Source of the DNA: Ginsengibacter hankyongi
Lineage (GTDB): Bacteria > Bacteroidota > Bacteroidia > Chitinophagales > Chitinophagaceae
Length of the DNA: 64,000 bases
Reading direction: 5' to 3'
NCBI RefSeq assembly: GCF_008710285.1
Contig: NZ_VYQF01000001.1
Coordinates: forward strand, 1,621,501-1,685,500
In this document: positions 16,027 to 23,705 of the stretch, one piece after another
How positions within the stretch are numbered: the stretch's first letter is position 1
Layout of the letters: each line of letters starts with the position of its first letter
Notes under the pieces: generated by a model
Databases searched by the model: none
The model's input: the letters and a program-made list of their open reading frames with translations, nothing else
What the model was told of the DNA's origin: nothing
Translations under genes and position numbers: made by a program

Positions 16027-19000
16027 CTAAAAATCAAGCCCCATACTAAAATAATAAATCGGCTTACCTTTAAAAAAACCGTTCATCGGCCAGCCGGCAT
16101 CCATCTTCAAAAAATACCCAAGCAAGGTACTTCTTGCACCGAAGCCATAACCACCAAGAAAAGGACCAACACCCGGTGCTTTAATATTCACAGTAACGGT
16201 TGGGTCACTTGGATCAGCGTATGTTATATTGGGCCTTATAAGTTTATTATAAGCTCCGTTCCATGCAGATCCCAAATCGATAAATTGTGTTAACTGGAAA
16301 TTTCTTACGAAGGCGTTGTTTATAGGCTTACTAAAAAGCGTTGTAAAAACCGGTAATCTAAATTCACTGTTAATTACAAGATTGTTATTACCATTTGCCG
16401 CGTTCTGAATAAAGCCTCTCAGGTTTACGGCGAGAGATTGAAATGCATAATTGCCATCGGGCGCTGGCTTATTTGCCTGGTTAAAATAGCGATAAGACCC
16501 ATTGGATTTTACATTATTACCAAACATAAACCAATTATCTATACCGCCGAGGTAATAGATAAGTTTTTGATTGCCCCAGCTAAAATCCCCAGCAACCCTG
16601 CCTGCCCATATGAAATTGCGGTAGATGGGATAATAACCTCTTGCATCAAATCCGAAATTAAAAGTATAACGGCCTTCGGTAGACGCTAATTTACTTATTT
16701 GTGAATTCCAGTCCACGTATGCTTTATAACGTATACCGTTCCAGATGTTTTGTGCAGGATTTAATGTGTTATCATACACATATTCCAAATGTAATAATCC
16801 GTACGTTTTTGAAATTTCCGGTGCTGTTAAAGAAATATTATCGAAAGCACTTACCACGCCGCGATCTTTCCTAACGCCCACGTTTAAACGAATACTTTTT
16901 GTTACATCAAAAGGGTAACTGATACTTCCCTGGTAAAGATTTGAAAATATTTTGCCGGGATAACTTCCGCTGGTAGAGTCAATGCCGAAATTTATTGCCT
17001 GGACAGTGCGGTAATAACTAAGGCCCCAGTCAAGTCTTCTTCGCAGGTTATTAAACTGGAGCAACCAGTCATTGTCTTTTAGATTGGTAGAAAGCCGGTA
17101 ACCTCCTGATATCTTAATATCTTCCATTATATCTGCAATTCCCATTCGTAATGTTCCGTCAAGACCACTGTTGGAGGAAAGGTTTACAGGACCTGAACCG
17201 CCCTGGTACAGTTGGTATCGTGTTCCTAAAACGTCGTTATTAAAGCCTGCAACGATATAATCAGTAGCAAATTTCAATGGCTTGTAAGGATATAATTTCG
17301 CTTCTGATAAAACGGTGGGTTCGCCGCCCGGAACTTCGCCATCAAAGATTTTTCCCTGGCTGGAAGTATCCCGTTTTTCATCCTTAAATTCATTTTGAAA
17401 AAGGTCTTCGCTCTGGCTCGTATCAGTGCCGGGTTTAATAACTTCCTCTCCCTTCGAAATTTTATCCATTTCCATCAGGTGCTTCATATAGGCAGTGGGC
17501 GTAGAACCTACATTTCTTCGTTGCAAAGCATTTTCATCAATCTTTAATTTATATAAAATCTTATCATCACTTTGCCTTGTAACTTCACTCACCTGGTGAT
17601 TTTCTCCTGCTTCTCTTGTTTCTAGAAGGCTGCTCTCGTAATTGGTTAAGGGAAATACATAAGCAGAATCTTTCGAAACAGAAACTATAGCAACAGAATC
17701 GATATCCTTTTTCTTATACACTTTTAATAATGAATCTACTTCAAGTTCAGTAGGGTTGCGAAGAATATCATCACCTATAAGAACCAAGGTATCGAGGCCT
17801 TCTTTTTCGGTTGAAAATAAACCGGCATACCTGTTTCCAACGCCATTTTGATCGCTTACGAACGTGAAATGCACATTGCTGTATTGCGTAGGATATCTGG
17901 CATCACCAAATTTCAAATTGGTAAGTTGAGTGATCTGGTTAAGTCCCGGCCGGCCACTTGCAAAATCGGTGACCATAAAAATATTATAACGATTATTAAG
18001 CAAGGATGTATCCGAGCCTTTTGTATTTGCCGCAGGGCGGTTGCTTGAAAAAATAATTCCTGTCTTATTGGGAAACGACACAAAGGAAGGATCAAGATCA
18101 TCATACACATCGTTGGTTATCTGTCTTAATTTATCATTCTCTATATCATACGAATAAATATCTGAATGACCATTTTTTACGGCGCTGAAAAGTAAACTTT
18201 GCCCGTTATCCATATATTTCATATCCTGAACCTGGTCGAAGCGGTCAGTAAGATCTCTCTTGTAAGGTTTTACCCGGGTGATAACGTCATACACGAAAAG
18301 TTTGATATGCCCTTCTTCTTCATATAAGACGGAAAGCCTTGTGCCTTTAGGATCCCAGGCCATCATAGGGTAATTAAGATTTATTTCATCAATCTTACTA
18401 TTGGTTCCAAATTTCAATAAGGTTTTATCCTTATCGTCTTCGTTGAGTAATAACCTGTACTTTCCTTTCTTATATTGAACCACAGCAAAAGACCCATTAC
18501 GCTTATTTGGGTTAACGTTAAAATGAAAATAATCTATTCTTTTCCCGATGGTATACTCTGTTATCTCGCTTCCTTTAGGATAATTTTTACGACGCGAAAT
18601 ATCATTATCATATTTGTCTTCCTCATAGGTCATGAAATCGGCAAGTACTTCTTTAAACTTTCTTTTTTTAGTAACCGTTTGCGAAGCCCTGTTTAAACTT
18701 TTATAAACACGTGCCAGGTATAGCAAATAAGTGGTGTTTTCTCTTTTATATTTTTCTTCAATGTAATACCAAAAGGCGTGGCCTGCGAGTAATGGTTTAT
18801 CAAAAGCAAACTGGTAAAAATTTTTGTATTTACCACTGAGTATTTCACTTTTTAATTGATCATCAAGCTGGGTACTCCAGTTCTGCCCGGCGTAAGCCTC
18901 GTAGCCGTCAATAAGCCACTGTGGTAAATCGAGGAGCGCCGCATTACCCGCCACTTCGCCAAGATCTTCGCCAAATAAAAGATTTTCAGTAAGCACTTTG

Positions 19001-19446
19001 GCAATGCCTTCGCGAATTTGCCGGCGCAGGTCAGCGTGATTACTGTTGAAATAGACAATCATTTTGTTATTGACCAATTTGGTAACGCCGCCAGTACTTT
19101 GCCAGTCGATACCAATTCCTATATTGCTTTGTTGTAGATCGCCAAAGCTGTTATAAATAATAATGTTTGCCCTGCGTTGTAAACTAAACTCAACAAATTT
19201 TTCCATCGCAGGCAATTCCTCTTCTGCCACCTGCGCAACATATTTTGCAAGTTCCTGGCCATTTTGGTTAAAATAGCTATTGAAATTTTTAGTTTGATAA
19301 TATTGCCATTTAAATTTTTTATACTGCACCCTGTTTTTGCCAAATTGCACGCTACTTACCTGCGCATTTACTATTAATCCTAAGAAGAAAAAAAGTGAAA
19401 GAAGCAGAAAAATTTTTTTGTCAATTTGATTCTTATGATCTTGCAT
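16027..19446 (-). CDS. large exported TolB-like protein with C-terminal beta-barrel
   Basis: The 1139-residue product has a signal peptide (hydrophobic 12-28, ending VNAQ). An N-terminal region resembles peptidase-MA proteins (LPQWLIDGYEAYAGQNW near 175), but the position where HExxH is expected reads RREGIAKVL-like (QIREGIAKVLTE), so it is probably not a protease. A middle region has TolB/WD40-like beta-propeller repeats (for example QSLLFSAVKNGHSDIYSYD). The C-terminal 400 residues look like an outer-membrane beta-barrel ending in aromatic YFSMGLDF. It probably sits in the outer membrane; function is unknown. It has its own terminator. Confidence 0.8.
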   Translation of the reverse strand: MQDHKNQIDKKIFLLLSLFFFLGLIVNAQVSSVQFGKNRVQYKKFKWQYYQTKNFNSYFNQNGQELAKYVAQVAEEELPAMEKFVEFSLQRRANIIIYNSFGDLQQSNIGIGIDWQSTGGVTKLVNNKMIVYFNSNHADLRRQIREGIAKVLTENLLFGEDLGEVAGNAALLDLPQWLIDGYEAYAGQNWSTQLDDQLKSEILSGKYKNFYQFAFDKPLLAGHAFWYYIEEKYKRENTTYLLYLARVYKSLNRASQTVTKKRKFKEVLADFMTYEEDKYDNDISRRKNYPKGSEITEYTIGKRIDYFHFNVNPNKRNGSFAVVQYKKGKYRLLLNEDDKDKTLLKFGTNSKIDEINLNYPMMAWDPKGTRLSVLYEEEGHIKLFVYDVITRVKPYKRDLTDRFDQVQDMKYMDNGQSLLFSAVKNGHSDIYSYDIENDKLRQITNDVYDDLDPSFVSFPNKTGIIFSSNRPAANTKGSDTSLLNNRYNIFMVTDFASGRPGLNQITQLTNLKFGDARYPTQYSNVHFTFVSDQNGVGNRYAGLFSTEKEGLDTLVLIGDDILRNPTELEVDSLLKVYKKKDIDSVAIVSVSKDSAYVFPLTNYESSLLETREAGENHQVSEVTRQSDDKILYKLKIDENALQRRNVGSTPTAYMKHLMEMDKISKGEEVIKPGTDTSQSEDLFQNEFKDEKRDTSSQGKIFDGEVPGGEPTVLSEAKLYPYKPLKFATDYIVAGFNNDVLGTRYQLYQGGSGPVNLSSNSGLDGTLRMGIADIMEDIKISGGYRLSTNLKDNDWLLQFNNLRRRLDWGLSYYRTVQAINFGIDSTSGSYPGKIFSNLYQGSISYPFDVTKSIRLNVGVRKDRGVVSAFDNISLTAPEISKTYGLLHLEYVYDNTLNPAQNIWNGIRYKAYVDWNSQISKLASTEGRYTFNFGFDARGYYPIYRNFIWAGRVAGDFSWGNQKLIYYLGGIDNWFMFGNNVKSNGSYRYFNQANKPAPDGNYAFQSLAVNLRGFIQNAANGNNNLVINSEFRLPVFTTLFSKPINNAFVRNFQLTQFIDLGSAWNGAYNKLIRPNITYADPSDPTVTVNIKAPGVGPFLGGYGFGARSTLLGYFLKMDAGWPMNGFFKGKPIYYFSMGLDF

Positions 19447-19526
19447 GTACGGTAGTTATAATTGGCCTAAAATTAAACGTTTCGGGTTAATCGATAAAAT
19501 GAATTTAACTCAATTTTACCTACGCT

Positions 19527-20165
19527 ATGTTCCTTATCAAAGTTTTAACTTTTAATCCTGTTCAGGAAAACACCTACATTCTTTATAATGAAAATAAGGA
19601 CTGCATTGTTATTGATCCCGGTTGTTATTCCGATGAAGAAAAAGAAGCTTTAAAAAGCTTTATTGATAAGAATGAGTTACAACCCAAATTGCTGATTAAT
19701 ACGCATTGTCATTTGGATCATGTATTCGGAAATAAATATATTGCTGAAGCATACCAGTTAACCCTCCAGATTCATAAAAACGAAGAAGCGGTTTTACAAA
19801 TGGCTCCCGCATCGGGATTAATGTTCAATCTTCCTTTTGATAATTATAAAGGCGAATTAATTTTCCTTAAAGAAGGTGACATTGTTTCATTGGGTGAAGA
19901 TTCCTTACAGGTTATTGAAGCGCCCGGTCATTCTCCGGGAAGCATTTGTTTTTATTGTGAGAAACAAAAATTTATTATCGGCGGCGATGTTTTATTTTAT
20001 CAAAGCATTGGCCGCACTGATTTGCCAGGGGGCAGTCACGAAGGTCTTATAAAGAACATAAAAGAAAAATTATTTGTATTGCCGCAAGAGGTGAAAGTAT
20101 ATCCTGGTCACGGTCCGGCAACTACTATTGGAGATGAAATAAAGTATAATCCGTATTTGATATAA
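19527..20165 (+). CDS. MBL-fold metallo-hydrolase (glyoxalase II-like)
   Basis: The 212-residue protein has the metallo-beta-lactamase signature THCHLDHVFG near residue 59, followed by APGHSPGSICFY near 132, GGDVLFYQSIGRTDLPGG near 152, and YPGHGPAT near 192. These supply the di-metal ligands. The family includes hydroxyacylglutathione hydrolases and YcbL-type enzymes. At 212 residues it lacks the C-terminal extension of true glyoxalase II, so the short YcbL-like group fits better. Confidence 0.9.
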   Translation: MFLIKVLTFNPVQENTYILYNENKDCIVIDPGCYSDEEKEALKSFIDKNELQPKLLINTHCHLDHVFGNKYIAEAYQLTLQIHKNEEAVLQMAPASGLMFNLPFDNYKGELIFLKEGDIVSLGEDSLQVIEAPGHSPGSICFYCEKQKFIIGGDVLFYQSIGRTDLPGGSHEGLIKNIKEKLFVLPQEVKVYPGHGPATTIGDEIKYNPYLI

Positions 20166-20191
20166 TTTACATACTAATAAAGACTAAAAGT

Positions 20192-20593
20192 TTACTTTTT
20201 CTCCATACACAATTCGATCAAGACGCCATTGGTATCTTTGGGATGAAGAAAACAAACCATTTTATTATCGGCGCCTTCTTTAGGTTTTTCAGTTATTAAA
20301 GTAAAACCTTCATTTAGGAGGCGTTTCATTTCTTCTTCTATATTGTCAACTTCAAAGGCCATGTGGTGAATACCTTCGCCTTTTTTTTCAAGAAATTTAT
20401 TAATTACACTTCCCGGTGCGTAAGCTTCTACCAGTTCAATTTTGCTTTCTCCCTTTTTAAAAAAAGCGGTATTAACCTGCTCACTTTCCACTGCTTCCGT
20501 TTTATAACAGGGCGTATTCAGTAATTTTTCAAAAAGAGGAATAGAAACAGAAAGTTTTTTAACTGCTATACCGATATGTTCAATTTTTTTCAT
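20192..20593 (-). CDS. mce: methylmalonyl-CoA epimerase
   Basis: This 133-residue VOC protein opens with KIEHIGIAVKKL, has GIHHMAFEVDNIEEEMKRL in the middle and ends with GVLIELCMEKK. The histidine and glutamate positions match methylmalonyl-CoA epimerase, which interconverts the S and R isomers in propionate and succinyl-CoA metabolism. A B12-binding mutase subunit is encoded at 37141-37599. It converges with the MBL gene and diverges from iscS. Confidence 0.92.
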   Translation of the reverse strand: MKKIEHIGIAVKKLSVSIPLFEKLLNTPCYKTEAVESEQVNTAFFKKGESKIELVEAYAPGSVINKFLEKKGEGIHHMAFEVDNIEEEMKRLLNEGFTLITEKPKEGADNKMVCFLHPKDTNGVLIELCMEKK

Positions 20594-20606
20594 AAAGAAG
20601 TTTTAT

Positions 20607-20639
20607 CAAAAGTAGGTGAAGTATAAAATTTTCAACAAA
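20607..20639 (-). promoter_or_regulatory. Bacteroidota-type promoter for mce
   Basis: Read on the minus strand, TTTG (20636-20639) is followed after 21 bases by TACTTTTG (20607-20614), an exact match to TTTG-N17-23-TAnnTTTG. The mce start at 20593 follows closely. Confidence 0.6.
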
Positions 20640-20668
20640 CCCCGTTCTATCATTACGTAAAGTATAAC

Positions 20669-20698
20669 TTTATGTTACATGCTTTTGGCTTAAATTTG
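20669..20698 (+). promoter_or_regulatory. likely promoter for iscS
   Basis: The -7 element TAAATTTG (20691-20698) is an exact TAnnTTTG match; a TTTA at 20669-20672, 18 bases upstream, is a one-mismatch -33 element. The iscS ATG is at 20724. Confidence 0.5.
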
Positions 20699-20723
20699 CA
20701 GGTGGTAAAATAAGATTTCGTTC

Positions 20724-21932
20724 ATGCTAAAATTGCCGGTATATCTTGATAATAATGCGACTACCCAGGTTGATCCGCGGGTATTGGAAGCAATGATTCC
20801 ATATTTTACGGAACATTATGGTAATGCCGCTAGTAGAAGCCATTCTTTTGGATGGGAAGCAGAGGAAGCGGTGGATTACGCCCGTGAACAAGTGGCGCAA
20901 TTAATAGGAGCAGAACCTAAAGAAATAATTTTTACCTCCGGCGCTACAGAAGCTGATAACCTTGCCCTAAAAGGCGTTTCTGAAATGTATGCTTCGAAAG
21001 GCGATCATATAATTACAGTATTTACAGAACATAAAGCGGTGTTAGATAGTTGTAAGCATATTGAAAAATTGGGCGGAGAAATTACTTATCTCAACGTAAA
21101 TAAAGATGGATTAATTGATTTAGATGAATTGAGAAAGGCAATAAAACCCAATACTATTTTAATTGCCGTTATGTATGCTAATAATGAAATAGGAGTTATT
21201 CAACCAATAAAAGAGATAAGTGCAATAGCAAGAAAAAATGGCATATTATTTTTTTCAGATGCCACACAAGCTGCCGGAAAAATCCCCATTGATGTAAACA
21301 AAGATGGAATAGACCTGATGGCTTTTTCAGCGCATAAAATGTATGGCCCGAAAGGTGTGGGCGCATTATACATACGGCGTAAAAATCCAAGAGTTAAAGT
21401 AATTGCCCAAATTGATGGAGGTGGACACGAAAGAAATATGCGAAGCGGAACATTAAATGTTCCCGGCATTGTTGGTTTTGGAAAGGCTTGTGAACTTTGC
21501 AGGATTGAGATGAAGAAGGATACAGAGCAAATAAAAAGATTAAGAGATAAACTTGAATCGGGGTTACTCACGCTTGGGGATGTTTATGTAAACGGCAGTA
21601 AAGAAAGCCGGTTACCCAGTACAGTTAATCTTAGCTTTAAGCACGTGGTAAGCGAAGCTTTGATGCTTGGATTTAATAAGGATATTGCCGTAAGTTCCGG
21701 TTCTGCTTGTACCTCCGCAACCCTTGAGCCATCTTATGTTTTAAAGGCGTTAGGAGTTGAAGATGACCTGGCAAAAGCGGCCATACGTTTTGGGCTGAGT
21801 CGGTTCACTACAGAATTGGAAATTGATTATGCGATAGAACGGGTGGCGGCAACTGTTTCAAAATTAAGAGACACGAATTGTCTTTCAGAAATGACGAGTG
21901 CCGATATTGATCTTGAAATGAAAACCTTGTAA
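20724..21932 (+). CDS. iscS: cysteine desulfurase, IscS type
   Basis: Removes sulfur from cysteine and holds it as a persulfide for iron-sulfur clusters and tRNA thiolation. The 402-residue PLP enzyme opens with the class I signature PVYLDNNATTQVDPRV. The PLP lysine is in FSAHKMYGPKGVGALYIR near residue 204, and the catalytic cysteine in SSGSACTSATLEPS near 328 sits on the longer loop typical of group I (IscS/NifS). The IscA-type gene follows 84 bases downstream behind its own -7-like element. A second desulfurase, SufS, starts at 63108. Confidence 0.95.
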   Translation: MLKLPVYLDNNATTQVDPRVLEAMIPYFTEHYGNAASRSHSFGWEAEEAVDYAREQVAQLIGAEPKEIIFTSGATEADNLALKGVSEMYASKGDHIITVFTEHKAVLDSCKHIEKLGGEITYLNVNKDGLIDLDELRKAIKPNTILIAVMYANNEIGVIQPIKEISAIARKNGILFFSDATQAAGKIPIDVNKDGIDLMAFSAHKMYGPKGVGALYIRRKNPRVKVIAQIDGGGHERNMRSGTLNVPGIVGFGKACELCRIEMKKDTEQIKRLRDKLESGLLTLGDVYVNGSKESRLPSTVNLSFKHVVSEALMLGFNKDIAVSSGSACTSATLEPSYVLKALGVEDDLAKAAIRFGLSRFTTELEIDYAIERVAATVSKLRDTNCLSEMTSADIDLEMKTL

Positions 21933-21944
21933 TACTATTTATAA

Positions 21945-21976
21945 TTTCACTATGGCCATCAGGTGAATTAAATTTG
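21945..21976 (+). promoter_or_regulatory. possible promoter for the IscA-type gene
   Basis: TAAATTTG at 21969-21976 matches the -7 consensus; TTTC at 21945-21948 is a one-mismatch -33 element with a 20-base spacer. The gene starts at 22017. Confidence 0.4.
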
Positions 21977-22016
21977 TAACAGCAAAAAGTATCAAATTAG
22001 AAAATTAAATTTTTTT

Positions 22017-22346
22017 ATGATTTACATAAGTGATAAAGCAAAAGATAAAGTCCACAGTTTATTGAAAGATGCTCATCTATCGGAAAAAGAATATTTTTTG
22101 AGAGTAAGTGTTGTTAGTGGCGGCTGTTCAGGATTGAGTTATAAAATGGATTTTGATAATGAAAAAAAACCTAATGACCAGGAGTTTGAAGATAAAGGAA
22201 TAAAATTAGTTACAGACCTGAAAAGTTTTTTATACCTGGTAAATACCACTTTAGAATTTAGCGAAGGGTTAAATGGAAAAGGATTTTATTTTAATAATCC
22301 TAATGCAAGCCGCAGTTGTGGATGTGGCGAAAGTTTTGGAGTTTAA
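22017..22346 (+). CDS. IscA/HesB-type iron-sulfur assembly protein
   Basis: A-type carriers pass iron-sulfur clusters to target proteins. The 109-residue product has the three conserved cysteines of the family, one in VVSGGCSGLSYKM near residue 37 and two in CGCGESF close to the end, plus the typical GFYFNNPNASRSC segment. It follows iscS on the same strand, supporting a joint role. The sequence does not separate IscA, SufA and ErpA subtypes, so no symbol is given. Confidence 0.93.
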   Translation: MIYISDKAKDKVHSLLKDAHLSEKEYFLRVSVVSGGCSGLSYKMDFDNEKKPNDQEFEDKGIKLVTDLKSFLYLVNTTLEFSEGLNGKGFYFNNPNASRSCGCGESFGV

Positions 22347-22401
22347 TTTTTTTCATTTTGATTTATATAAAATATAGGTTGTTCTTTAATTGAGCACGAA
22401 A

Positions 22402-22656
22402 TTATATTATATCGATTTTACTTAACGGCGGTGGCGGGGGAGGCGCAGGCAATTTCGGTAAGGCCGGTGGTGGTGGAACCATCTTATCCTTTTTACTAAC
22501 TGGGGGAATCGGTGGTGGTGGCGGAGGTGGAGCATTGAATACCACGACAGGCGGAACCGGCGGCGGCGGTGGAGGAACAGTTTTATTTGTTTGCGAAAAT
22601 GTTGCTGATGATAACAAAACACAGACAACAAATAAATTTGATTTGAAAAGTTTCAT
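22402..22656 (-). CDS. proline-rich small secreted protein
   Basis: The 84-residue product has a clear signal peptide (NLFVVCVLLSSATFSQ) and a mature part of about 62 residues dominated by polyproline: PPPPPPVPP, PPPPPPPIPP, then PPPPALPKLPAPPPPPP. No cysteine or membrane anchor follows the signal. Such a chain should form an extended polyproline helix in the periplasm or outside; consecutive prolines would need elongation factor P. Family unknown. The start ATG has a normal MKLFKSN opening. A minus-strand terminator lies 44 bases upstream of its start. Confidence 0.65.
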   Translation of the reverse strand: MKLFKSNLFVVCVLLSSATFSQTNKTVPPPPPPVPPVVVFNAPPPPPPPIPPVSKKDKMVPPPPALPKLPAPPPPPPLSKIDII

Positions 22657-22970
22657 AATAATTTTTTTTACTATGATTCAAAAACTTTATCGATTCCATA
22701 AAAAAATAAAACCCTGTTGTAACAGGGTTTATCCAGTTGGTTTAGGTAAACTTTTCATAACCGATTCCCTGAATGTTTACTTTTCAATTCTTAGGAACGT
22801 TTGGTAAAATTCCTTTCAGAGATTCTTTAAATAAAATGTAAAACAGGTGTTAGCCTGATTTTGGCCAGCAAGCTACTTATATGACACAGGCTTGTCTTAA
22901 AACGCTGCATTAACTAAATGAAAAGTCTATAATTATTTTTCAAGACCTAAATTGCACTTTTTTTAATACT
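22657..22970. other. non-coding gap with a minus-strand terminator
   Basis: No gene of normal size is visible between the polyproline gene and gldF. The gap holds a strong minus-strand terminator (22700-22730) with about 240 bases of possible transcript to its right, where AGCCTG and CAGGCT, and CAAGC and GCTTG, could pair in alternative ways. A nine-codon minus-strand frame (22758-22729, MKSLPKPTG) ends at the terminator stem. Confidence 0.45.
22700..22730 (-). terminator. Rho-independent terminator with no assigned gene upstream
   Basis: On the minus strand AAACCCTGTT (22721-22730) pairs perfectly with AACAGGGTTT (22709-22718), followed by TATTTTTTT. No minus-strand gene ends here; it lies between gldF's upstream region and the polyproline gene. 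Confidence 0.75.
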
Positions 22971-23693
22971 ATGATATCAATTGCCAAAAAAGAATTGCAC
23001 CAGTTTTTTAATGGGCTAACGGGATATATTACAATTATTTTATTCCTGGTTGTAAACGGTATTTATCTTTTCGTATTAAAAGACAGTAATATTTTTGATT
23101 TTGGCTACGCAACGCTTGATAAATTCTTTAACCTGGCTTCCTGGATATTTATCTTTCTGATTCCTGCTTTAGCGATGCGCAGCTTTTCGGAAGAATATAA
23201 AACCGGCACCTTTGAAATTTTGCAAACCCGGCCGCTTACAAAATGGCAAATTGTTTTGGGTAAATATTTCGCGGTGCTTTCTGTTATTCTCATTGCATTA
23301 CTTCCAACACTCTTATATGTTTTTACAATCCATGCATTGTCTGCCGCAGGTGGTATTGATACTGGTGGAATTACGGGCTCGTATATAGGCTTGATATTTT
23401 TAGCAGCAGTTTTTGCAGCAATAAGTATGTGGTGTTCCGGGCTCACTTCAAATGCGGTTATCGCTTTCTTAATTGGCGCTTTCGCCTGCCTTATTTTATA
23501 CTTTGGATTTAATTCTATAAGTAAGCTCCCGGTTTTTAGTGGCAATGCAGATTATTATATTGAAATGCTTGGAATTGATTTTCATTACCGAAGCATCAGC
23601 CGTGGCGTTGTAGATAGCCGTGATGTAATTTATTTTTTGAGTATTATTTTTCTTTTCCTTTTTGCCGCCCAAAAAAATCTATCAAAAAAATAG
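22971..23693 (+). CDS. gldF: gliding motility ABC transporter permease GldF
   Basis: The 240-residue protein opens with MISIAKKELHQFFNGLTGYI and has about six membrane helices; the early EEYKTGTFEILQTRPLTKWQIVLGKY segment is the ABC-2 permease signature. GldF and GldG are the membrane parts of a GldA-type ABC complex that supports gliding motility in Flavobacterium; in many non-gliding Bacteroidota they are also kept. GldG follows after 12 bases. No gldA ATPase gene is present in the window. Confidence 0.9.
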   Translation: MISIAKKELHQFFNGLTGYITIILFLVVNGIYLFVLKDSNIFDFGYATLDKFFNLASWIFIFLIPALAMRSFSEEYKTGTFEILQTRPLTKWQIVLGKYFAVLSVILIALLPTLLYVFTIHALSAAGGIDTGGITGSYIGLIFLAAVFAAISMWCSGLTSNAVIAFLIGAFACLILYFGFNSISKLPVFSGNADYYIEMLGIDFHYRSISRGVVDSRDVIYFLSIIFLFLFAAQKNLSKK

Positions 23694-23705
23694 CGTTTTG
23701 TAATA

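Noticed and set aside
22420-22570. G-rich triplet repeats that might suggest a repeat array
   Set aside because: They are the complement of proline codons in the secreted polyproline gene; no spacer structure as in CRISPR.
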